Position numbers and translations under genes: made by a program
From: Accumulibacter sp.
GTDB taxonomy: Bacteria > Pseudomonadota > Gammaproteobacteria > Burkholderiales > Rhodocyclaceae
Direction of reading: 5' to 3'
NCBI GenBank assembly: GCA_031264825.1
Contig: JAISDL010000013.1
Span: 1 to 31,244, forward strand
Length of the DNA stretch: 31,244 nucleotides
The notes under the pieces: model-generated
Database searches by the model: none
What the model saw: the letters and a program-made list of their open reading frames with translations, nothing else
What the model was told of the DNA's origin: nothing
Part shown: positions 23,101-29,216 of the stretch, piece after piece
How the letters are laid out: each line of letters begins with the position of its first letter
Position numbering within the stretch: position 1 is the stretch's first letter

Positions 23101-23991
23101 CTGGGCGCTCCCGCGTGGACGCTTTTTTTCTTCGGGCACCTCTTTTCCCTGCGGCGTCTGGCCGGACTCTACCCCGCCGCGGTGCGAAGCGGCGCGCACG
23201 TCGCGGGCGCGTGGATTTTCGTCGGCGTATTGACGCTGGCGGGGCGCGAATTCATGGTGCAGACGCTGGCCGGCGGGGACGCCGGACTTGGGGGCGCGTG
23301 GCCCTGGCTCGGCGGGGCGCTGGCGCCGAGCCTCTATCTATGGTTCGCAAGCGGCCGGCGCGGGAGATTCTGGCCGCTCGCGGAGTTCGGGAACGAATAC
23401 CGCTTTCAGGCCGCGTTCCCGATGGCGGTGTTCATGTTCGCCTGGTTCTGGGCGGCGAACTCTCTTTCGACGGGCGACGCCGCGCCCCTGCCTTACGTTC
23501 CGCTCGCCAACCCGCTCGAACTGGGACTGTTGTTGGTGCTGTTCGCGTCCTGGCGCTGGAGCCGCGACTATCTGCCGCAAATCGGCGTGACGCCCGAATC
23601 GCTCAAAAACACGACGGCGATCGCCGGAGGCGCCGCGATTCTGTCCTTCATCACGATGATGGTTTGCCGCGCCGCGCATTTCTGGTCCGGCGTCCCCTTC
23701 CGTTACAACGCGATGGTCGCGTCGATGGGCGTGCAGGCGGGTTGGTCCCTGGTCTGGTCGCTGTTCGCGCTCGTTCTGATGATCGGCGGCAACCGGCGCG
23801 GCGAGCGGGGCGTCTGGATGACGGGCGCGGTCTTGACCGCCGTCGTCGTGGCAAAACTCTTTTTGGTCGAACTGAGCGAGCGCGGCAGTCTCGCGCGCGT
23901 CGTTTCTTTCATCGGCGTGGGTCTGTTGCTCCTCGTCGTCGGCTATTTTTCACCGCTTCCGCCGAAAACGGGGACTGGAGAAGAATCATGA
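20191..23991 (+). CDS. DUF2339 large polytopic membrane protein
   Basis: 1266 residues. It has a short N-terminal membrane helix, a coiled coil (about 20-50), a Pro/Ala/Glu-rich linker (about 55-155), and from about 225 onward more than twenty hydrophobic helices. The family entry motif is seen at GNTVLHAGVLLLFIGLAFLLRY. Repeated small-residue helices (LALAAAAAAW, ALLGAALLGAALL type) dominate. The ATG at 20191 has a GGAG site. The stop overlaps the DUF3999 start (ATGA), a pairing common in proteobacteria, so the two probably act together in the inner membrane. The biochemical role of the family is unknown to me; envelope or cell-surface function is only a guess. Confidence 0.9.
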   Translation: MALMTLLLAAGLAVLWNRVSALQKDNQKIRDALRSLSRDVASLELSVEAKKAPARDAEAPSAAHVETPQPTLASARVSIDTRTIPATAPEAPRAPLPPAETPEAVEPATLRAQDGEATTPLPPLPLPPAPEPTPTPLPEPAPESLPEASLSLPSPSAAVLEHAARLRQGVAMPKALPDSSSSSHALSASVRARAARLREGAAMPDAWLDFAGNIFAAAKNFLFGGNTVLHAGVLLLFIGLAFLLRYVSERVSIPVEFRYIGVAATALALLALGWLVRRKNAAYGLTLQGTGIAVLYLTCFAAMHLHRLLPPSVVFVLLVALTAAATVLAVVQDAVVLASAAAFGGFATPILASTGSGDHVALFSYFALLSTGILLVAWFKAWRILNLIGFTGTFGIGFAWGIQHYAPEKFASVEAFLSLFFLMYVSIGLLFARRKLLEADGVPEETERTPILRWSVRKTDYVDGVMIFGPALAGFGLQYAIVDRFYLGTAFSALGLGLFYLTLAFFLRRRKRVTLLMEICIALGAIFTSLTPPLAFGAHSVSSAIWAVEGAGIYWLSLVQKRKLARFFSLVLIASSALAYLRDTEFGRATLLENSILGAALLGAALLFCHRALRRSLAADDEAELAADRVCLPVFAVAGLAFVYLVAPLSFGYEYTVVAWAVAGLATTFASHYLNSRAFLACGLGIQGLGGVLFLIQLEAGETGIIGPGSMWAGKANALGADWMGLLCAALIGLMLVVSEIVAQVSTMARRSRPLARQLELALLAGLVFINLAPLFVLEWNSIGIAWAMSGLLLLWVGLWQRRGLVLYFGAVIEAVAGLSFLYALSRRLASSGSWAPVALALAAAAAAWFMHRSTTRPATARRDNAFALDPDRIDTLSSVLLAWGMIWWVWATVDHIFAFTDTLEGGSYFSALLRSEREYAVLFALSLFSVLWTALAHATQWRALALLACGVPLAAATGLLTTRGAGPFALGAPAWTLFFFGHLFSLRRLAGLYPAAVRSGAHVAGAWIFVGVLTLAGREFMVQTLAGGDAGLGGAWPWLGGALAPSLYLWFASGRRGRFWPLAEFGNEYRFQAAFPMAVFMFAWFWAANSLSTGDAAPLPYVPLANPLELGLLLVLFASWRWSRDYLPQIGVTPESLKNTTAIAGGAAILSFITMMVCRAAHFWSGVPFRYNAMVASMGVQAGWSLVWSLFALVLMIGGNRRGERGVWMTGAVLTAVVVAKLFLVELSERGSLARVVSFIGVGLLLLVVGYFSPLPPKTGTGEES

Positions 23992-25592
23992 AATCGAGCT
24001 TGGCGGCGCTGGTGCTCGTCGGCGGCGTGAGCCTTTCCGCTTCGGCGGCGGAAGACATCGCCGATTATGCGTACCGTACCGGGATCGCCCCGGAGCGCGC
24101 GGCAACGTGGTATCGCGTCGAAATTCCGGCGCACGTGCAATGGCGGGCGGCGCACTCCGACCTGCGTGACGTGCGGGTCTTCGACGCGAAGGGCGAATCG
24201 ATGCCTTTTGCCTTGACGAAGAGCGAGACGCGCCGCACACAGGATCGGCGAGAAGCGCCGGCGCGCCTGTTTCCGCTTTACGCCGACGAATCTTCCGACG
24301 GCGGCAAGGCTTCGCTCCATCTCGCGCCCAGCCTGCGGATCCGGCGCGACGCCGACGGCGCCGTCGAAATCGACGTCCGCGAAGCTGAAGCGGGGACGCG
24401 CCCGACCGGACGGGGCGCCGGCGCGTCTCAACCCGGAAAGACCTTGAGCGGCTGGCTGATCGACGCGAGCGCACTCGATTTCGTTCCGGAACGATTGATG
24501 ATCGACTGGGTCGGCAAGCAGGAAGGTCTTTTCCGCTTCACCATCGAAGGGAGCGACGATATCGAACATTGGCGCGGCCTCGGCAGCGGACAAATCGTGC
24601 AGTTGAGTTTCAACGGCGAGAGCATCACGCAGCGCGAATTCGATCTGCCGAGGCGCAAGTTTCGTTACTTGAGGCTGCGCTGGCAGGACGCAAGGTACGC
24701 GGTCGGCGTGCGCGGCGCGCGTCTTTCGGGCAGGGTCGTCAGCGTCGAGACCGTGTCCGCTCCCTTTGCGTGGTCGGGGCCGCTCGTCGGCGAAGCCCTC
24801 GCCGGACGCGAAGGCGAATACGTCTGGAATTTCCCGCTGTGCGCGCCGCTCGCGCGGGTGTCGATCGTGATCGACGAGACCAGCGCCCTGGCGCCGGTCA
24901 TCTTTTCCGGGCGATGCGACCCCCCGCCGAACGCGCTGGCGCGGCCAAACGCCGACCCTCTGGCACTGGAACCGCTTTACAGCAGGCCGCGCGTCCGCGA
25001 CGCGTTCAGGAGCCGTTCGCGGACCCGCGAACGCGCACGTGCCCGTGCGCAGACCCGTGAGCGCGACGCTTGGCGCACGCTCGCCAGCGGCTTGGTTTAC
25101 CGGCTGCCGTCCCTCTCGGAGGGCGGCGGCGAAGAGTTGAAAAACGAACTCGACCTGCCCGGCGTTTCGGTCAAGCAACTGCGACTACAGGTCGACCCGC
25201 GAGGCGGACTGGGCGCGAAACCCCCCGTCATCGAAGTCGCGCTCCCCGCGCGCGACCTCGTTTTTCTCGCGCGCGGAGACGCGCCGTACCGTCTCGCCGT
25301 CGGAAAACCCGACGCGCGCGCGGCGGATCTGCCGCTCGCGTCGCTCGTCCCGGTCGACGTCGAACAAGCGGCCGCGTCGGGGCGCCTCGCGCGAGCGCGC
25401 CTCACGGATGACTCCGGGGCGCGCACGCCTTCAGCAAACGTCCCCGCGAACGCCCCTTCGGAAGACGGCGAACTCCCCGTCCGCAGAATCGTTCTTTGGG
25501 CGCTCCTCGCCGCCGGGGTCGCCTTGCTCGGCGGAATGATATTCAGTCTGCTGCGTCCGGCAAAGGACATCGATAAATCGACAATCGGGTAA
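23988..25592 (+). CDS. DUF3999 periplasmic protein with C-terminal anchor
   Basis: 534 residues with a signal peptide (cut near residue 21, SASA-AEDI), a large periplasmic region rich in beta strand, and one C-terminal helix (about 500-523, VLWALLAAGVALLGGMI) with a short basic tail. Family-like stretches are YRVEIPAHVQWRAAHSDLRD near the start, IDWVGKQEGLFRFTIEGSDD in the middle, and RFRYLRLRW-like text (here RKFRYLRLRW). A Glu/Arg-rich segment (about 345-365, RSRTRERARARAQTRER) may be a coiled linker. It overlaps the DUF2339 gene by four bases (ATGA) after a GGAG site, so coupled translation and a joint envelope function are likely. Confidence 0.88.
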   Translation: MKSSLAALVLVGGVSLSASAAEDIADYAYRTGIAPERAATWYRVEIPAHVQWRAAHSDLRDVRVFDAKGESMPFALTKSETRRTQDRREAPARLFPLYADESSDGGKASLHLAPSLRIRRDADGAVEIDVREAEAGTRPTGRGAGASQPGKTLSGWLIDASALDFVPERLMIDWVGKQEGLFRFTIEGSDDIEHWRGLGSGQIVQLSFNGESITQREFDLPRRKFRYLRLRWQDARYAVGVRGARLSGRVVSVETVSAPFAWSGPLVGEALAGREGEYVWNFPLCAPLARVSIVIDETSALAPVIFSGRCDPPPNALARPNADPLALEPLYSRPRVRDAFRSRSRTRERARARAQTRERDAWRTLASGLVYRLPSLSEGGGEELKNELDLPGVSVKQLRLQVDPRGGLGAKPPVIEVALPARDLVFLARGDAPYRLAVGKPDARAADLPLASLVPVDVEQAAASGRLARARLTDDSGARTPSANVPANAPSEDGELPVRRIVLWALLAAGVALLGGMIFSLLRPAKDIDKSTIG

Positions 25593-25629
25593 AATACGCA
25601 TTTCTTCAACAACAAGAGGTATTCACATC

Positions 25630-25887
25630 ATGAAAAAAGCATTTCCCCTCGGCGTTGTGATCTTCCTTGGCTCCATCGGACTCGCCCACGCCGCCTGCAC
25701 GGTCGAGGAAGCCCAAACCAAGGCGCAGGCATTCCAGCAGGCCGTCGTGACCGCCGCGCAGAAGGACCCTCAGAAATACCAGCAGGCGGTAACCGCGATG
25801 CAGAAAGACCTCCCCGCGCTTCAGAGCGCCAGCGACATGGACGCGCTCTGCAAGTTCTACGACGACTGGACGAAGAAACTGAAGTAA
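25630..25887 (+). CDS. Small secreted alpha-helical protein
   Basis: 85 residues: a signal peptide (cut near residue 21, AHA-ACT), then a mature part of about 64 residues that is nearly all helix, rich in Gln, Lys and Ala. Its two cysteines, one near each end (23 and 74), could form a disulfide closing a helical hairpin. Weak heptad-like patterns (QAFQQAVVTAAQKD, QQAVTAMQKDLPAL) suggest an internal duplication of a 14-residue helix. An AGAGG ribosome site lies 11 bases upstream. It follows the DUF3999 gene by 37 bases and faces the restriction gene. I do not recognise a named family beyond small periplasmic helical proteins. Confidence 0.75.
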   Translation: MKKAFPLGVVIFLGSIGLAHAACTVEEAQTKAQAFQQAVVTAAQKDPQKYQQAVTAMQKDLPALQSASDMDALCKFYDDWTKKLK

Positions 25888-25911
25888 TTCAACAAGGCTG
25901 GAGAAGAGGAA

Positions 25912-26418
25912 TCAGACAAAGGCGTCTGGTGCTTGGCCGTAGACCAGACGCCCGTGTTCCAGCACGTACTTGACAGGAATTTTCGGGTTATTGATGTCTT
26001 TGTCCCCGTCGGCGCGCCACTTCTCCTCCCATCTTTGAAAGTAAAACTCCAGATCATCGGGTTCCAGCATGTAAACGGACTGAAGGGCGATATGCCTGTA
26101 GATCGCAAAGACCCAAGGAACTTGCCTGTACTTCGCAATGATGGCGGGGTTCATATGGTGATGCGTCGAGAAACCTTTGGTCAACTCGATGTTCACAGAC
26201 TTGAGTTCGTACTCGCGCCCGGATGAGTCCATTGCATCATTCCCCTCTCGTCCGGGAATGATCTTCAGATCCAAAAGAAGCAGCACCTGCAAAAGCTTGC
26301 CGCCATTGTCCTGAAACACGTCGTCGATACCGTGTTTGGAAGCCAGTCGTTGGTACTCTTCGATAGCAGGCCAAATTTTCTGAAGGCGTGCGTAATCGTT
26401 ATGCGGTGTGAGCGTCAT
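25912..26418 (-). CDS. PvuII-like type II restriction endonuclease
   Basis: 168 residues that closely match my memory of R.PvuII (157 residues), with an offset of three. Conserved are FQDNGGKLLQ (Asp37 = PvuII Asp34), PGREGNDAMD (Asp61 = Asp58), YELKSVNIELTKGFSTHHHM (Glu71 and Lys73 = Glu68 and Lys70; His86-88 = His83-85) and KDINNPKIPVKYV. All catalytic residues are present, so activity on CAGCTG is expected. The C-terminus has about eight extra residues. The ATG overlaps the stop of the controller gene (ATGA), giving a coupled C-R operon as in the PvuII system. Confidence 0.95.
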   Translation of the reverse strand: MTLTPHNDYARLQKIWPAIEEYQRLASKHGIDDVFQDNGGKLLQVLLLLDLKIIPGREGNDAMDSSGREYELKSVNIELTKGFSTHHHMNPAIIAKYRQVPWVFAIYRHIALQSVYMLEPDDLEFYFQRWEEKWRADGDKDINNPKIPVKYVLEHGRLVYGQAPDAFV

Positions 26419-26651
26419 TCCTTATGTTCCTCCAGCAACGAAGCAGGGGAAACGTTCAGTGCAATGGCGAGTTGACCGATGTTGTCGATGGAGATGTTCC
26501 GCTCACCTCGCTCGACCGAGCCGACATAGGTGCGATGAAGACCCGCCGCATCGGCCAGAGCCTCTTGTGATAGTCCGAGTTGTTCCCGCACCCTCCTCAG
26601 ATTCAAGGAGAAGCGCCGCCTTATGGTCAAGGGGTTTAACTTTTTCTTCAC
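26415..26651 (-). CDS. Controller (C) protein of the restriction-modification system
   Basis: A 78-residue helix-turn-helix protein of the XRE type. SQEALADAAGLHRTYVGSVE (about 29-48) is the DNA-binding segment typical of C proteins such as C.PvuII. The apparent start is GTG at 26651 (KKKLNPLTIRRRF follows) with no Shine-Dalgarno sequence directly ahead, which fits the leaderless or near-leaderless transcripts known for C genes. It activates its own promoter and that of the endonuclease at low level and represses at high level, delaying the nuclease until the host is methylated. It is co-transcribed with the endonuclease gene. Confidence 0.92.
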   Translation of the reverse strand: MKKKLNPLTIRRRFSLNLRRVREQLGLSQEALADAAGLHRTYVGSVERGERNISIDNIGQLAIALNVSPASLLEEHKE

Positions 26652-26671
26652 ATACGGGATAATGGAGGCAT

Positions 26672-26701
26672 GATGACGATAAATCTACAGACTATAAGTA
26701 G
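26672..26701 (-). promoter_or_regulatory. C-box operators between the C-R and M genes
   Basis: On the minus strand CTACTTATAGTC (core ACTTATAGTC, 26690-26699) is followed by GATTTATCGTC (26675-26685), two related sites with centres about 14-15 bases apart, each similar to the GACTTATAGTC-type boxes of C-controlled systems. The first fits better than the second, as expected for the high-affinity activator site and weaker repressor site. The M start codon is only 9 bases from the operator. Confidence 0.7.
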
Positions 26702-26709
26702 CGCCCGGA

Positions 26710-27699
26710 ATGATCGATAACTTTTCTCCGGCCTACTTCACGCGCGCGGGAGCAACTTACATCGGGGATTCCCGTGAGTTGCTCGCGGCACTACCGGATG
26801 ACAGCGTCAATCTTGTGATGACCAGTCCCCCTTTTGCGCTCCAGCGCCAAAAGGAATACAGCAACCTCGACCAGCACGAATATATCGATTGGTTCCTTGG
26901 CTTTGCAAAACTGGTATACCGAAAGCTCAAGGATAACGGTAGCTTCGTCGTAGACTTCGGCGGAGCGTATATGAAGGGGGTACCTGCCCGCAGTCTCTAC
27001 AACTTCCGCGTGATGATTCGTATGGTGGACGAATTGGGGTTTTTTCTTGCGGAGGATTTTTACTGGTTCAATCCGTCGAAGTTGCCAAGTCCAATCGAGT
27101 GGGTAAACAAGCGCAAACTGCGTGCGAAGGACTCGATCAATACAGTCTGGTGGTTCAGCAAGACCGAGTGGCCCAAGTCGGATATCACCAAGGTTCTTGC
27201 ACCCTACAGTACACGCATGAAAAAGCTGATCGAAGACCCGGATAAGTTCTATACCCCCAAGCACCGCCCATCGGGGCATGATATAGGTAGAGGTTTCGCA
27301 AAAGATAACGGGGGCGCAATCCCTCCAAACCTTCTGCAAATCCCGAACTCCGAGTCCAACGGGCAATACCTGTCGGCGTGCAGGGCTATCGGTGTCAAGG
27401 GACACCCCGCGCGCTTTCCTGCGAAGTTACCCGAATTCTTCATCCGCTTGCTGACCGATCCCGACGACCTCGTCGTGGACATCTTCGGCGGCTCGAACAC
27501 CACTGGACAAGTCGCGGAGACGGAGGGACGTTACTGGATGGTATTCGAGGCTCACCCAGAGTACGTGGGTGCTTCCGCCTTCCGATTCCTCGACCAGGGC
27601 ATGGCGCCAGAATTCATGAAAAATATCTATGACCGCATTGTTTCAGGAGAATCTGTAAACCTCGATGAATGTCGGCGGCAATCGGCCTTGGCTTTTTAG
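26710..27699 (+). CDS. PvuII-like DNA (cytosine-N4) methyltransferase
   Basis: 329 residues, close to M.PvuII (336). Motif IV TSPPF (38-42) precedes motif I DIFGGSNTTG (257-266), the order of beta-class amino-methyltransferases; SPPF rather than DPPY points to cytosine-N4 methylation. It would protect CAGCTG from the partner nuclease. It reads divergently from the C-R pair across the C-boxes, the arrangement of the classical PvuII system. The base composition looks less GC-rich than the flanking genes, as expected of acquired DNA. Its TAG ends one base before the converging stop of the PepSY gene, so the module has been fitted in without any spare sequence. Confidence 0.95.
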   Translation: MIDNFSPAYFTRAGATYIGDSRELLAALPDDSVNLVMTSPPFALQRQKEYSNLDQHEYIDWFLGFAKLVYRKLKDNGSFVVDFGGAYMKGVPARSLYNFRVMIRMVDELGFFLAEDFYWFNPSKLPSPIEWVNKRKLRAKDSINTVWWFSKTEWPKSDITKVLAPYSTRMKKLIEDPDKFYTPKHRPSGHDIGRGFAKDNGGAIPPNLLQIPNSESNGQYLSACRAIGVKGHPARFPAKLPEFFIRLLTDPDDLVVDIFGGSNTTGQVAETEGRYWMVFEAHPEYVGASAFRFLDQGMAPEFMKNIYDRIVSGESVNLDECRRQSALAF

Positions 27700-27700
27700 G

Positions 27701-29215
27701 TCAGCTTGATTTTTCCCGTTCAAGCCTCTCCGGCATGGCTTGACCCGCGCGTCCGCCCAGGCGTCCGATGCGCTGGATGCCGAGTACGCATCCGCTCAAG
27801 GTCATGAAGATTCCGAGCAAGGACGCGAGCACGACGACGGCGCGCCGAGCCGTCTCGTGACGGTCGAAAGGTGGGAAGTCCAGGCGGTGCAGTCCTCGGT
27901 AGAGCCAGCGCTGTACGCGCGCGCTCCGGTCGATTTTAGCGTTGATGCTTCCCGTCGCCGGGTCGATGTAGTAGGCGCTTTTCTCGGCGTCGTCAAAAAC
28001 GAGGCGCGCGACGGGAAGGACGAGTTTGCGCCCGTTCCGGGGATAGTAATATGCGTCCTGCTCGGTCAGCCAATCCGCCGAAACGAGATTCTCGCGCGGT
28101 TTCAAGCCCTTGCCGCGCGCGGCGATCGCGTCGAGGGTGAGCGGCGGAGTGCGGCGCGCGTCGGATGCCGAGAAAACGACGCGATCCGGGACGTCTGTGT
28201 CGAAAAGCAGTGCCGTCGGCTGCGCATCGAATCGCGCCCAGGCGACTTCGCGCGACTTCGCGCCGAGTGGCGGCGTCCGGCTCAAGGCTTCGGCGTCGAG
28301 CGCCCCGCCCGCGAGCCACGCGCGCTCTTCTTCGGTCGTCCGGGCGGTTTTCGCCCAAGCCATCGGTGAAAGTGAAAGCCAGCCGCTGAACAGCCACGAG
28401 AGCAGAAAAACGCCTCCGAAAAGACCGCTCACGTGGTGCAGGCGTTTCCACTTTTCGCGGTACGGCGTAAAGCGCCCGCCCGAGTAGGGTTTCCGAATCT
28501 TCAGACGTTCGACGCCGAGGCAGAAACCCGAAAGCGCCGCGAGCGTCGCGGCGAAGGCGAGCCAGAGGATCACCGCGCGCCAGAGGCCGAAATTCCGGCG
28601 CAGTTCCGTAAAGTAGAGCCAGTGCGCGAAAGTCCCCAGCCAATTCCACGCGCGTTCGGCGCGCGCGGTATCGAGGACGACTTCGCCGCTCCGCGTCGAG
28701 ACGTAATAATGCCGCCCGTCGTCGAGTTCGGCGCGCACGAGAGGCCGTAGAGGGTCGAAGTTGGCGACGACCGACCATTGGTCGCGTTCGACCGCGACGA
28801 AGGAGTGGATCGCCGCCTTGCCCGCATAGGGCGCAAGGACGCGGCGCAGCGCGGCCTCGTCGCTCGGGTCGAGCGGATCAAGCGCCTCGATCTTCGTCGC
28901 GTCGTCGGCGCGAACCGAAACCCGGCGCGATTCGCCGTCCTCGAAGTGGTAGACCGGACGACCGCCCGAGGCGTTGAGCCGGACGCTTCGCGGCCACCCC
29001 GACCGCCCCGTCGATTGCCACGCCTCCAGAGCCGAAATCTTGACCGTCGACGCGTCGAGCGGCGGCAGACCGGCGAGCCGTTCGGCGAGGCTCAGCGTCG
29101 GGCGCGGCACGAAGACCATGACGACGCCCGAAACGAGCCACGAAAGGATCAGGACCCCCAGCGCGATTCCCGTCCAGCGATGGACGAGATGCAACCCGCG
29201 CAGGAGGCGTCCCAT
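27701..29215 (-). CDS. PepSY-associated transmembrane protein (iron-uptake reductase type)
   Basis: 504 residues with about five membrane helices: 14-36, two near 215-235, one near 265-290 and one near 465-485. Conserved His residues flank the helices (LHLVHRWTG, HWLYFTEL, RLHHVSGLFGG, GLHRLDFPPFD), as in PepSY_TM proteins thought to pass electrons, through bound heme, to periplasmic ferric-siderophore complexes. PepSY-like segments containing YYVSTRSGEVV and YYIDPATGSINAKID lie in the periplasmic loops. The ATG follows the receptor stop by one base (TGAAATG), so the two are co-translated and probably serve one iron-siderophore uptake route. Confidence 0.88.
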   Translation of the reverse strand: MGRLLRGLHLVHRWTGIALGVLILSWLVSGVVMVFVPRPTLSLAERLAGLPPLDASTVKISALEAWQSTGRSGWPRSVRLNASGGRPVYHFEDGESRRVSVRADDATKIEALDPLDPSDEAALRRVLAPYAGKAAIHSFVAVERDQWSVVANFDPLRPLVRAELDDGRHYYVSTRSGEVVLDTARAERAWNWLGTFAHWLYFTELRRNFGLWRAVILWLAFAATLAALSGFCLGVERLKIRKPYSGGRFTPYREKWKRLHHVSGLFGGVFLLSWLFSGWLSLSPMAWAKTARTTEEERAWLAGGALDAEALSRTPPLGAKSREVAWARFDAQPTALLFDTDVPDRVVFSASDARRTPPLTLDAIAARGKGLKPRENLVSADWLTEQDAYYYPRNGRKLVLPVARLVFDDAEKSAYYIDPATGSINAKIDRSARVQRWLYRGLHRLDFPPFDRHETARRAVVVLASLLGIFMTLSGCVLGIQRIGRLGGRAGQAMPERLEREKSS

Positions 29216-29216
29216 T

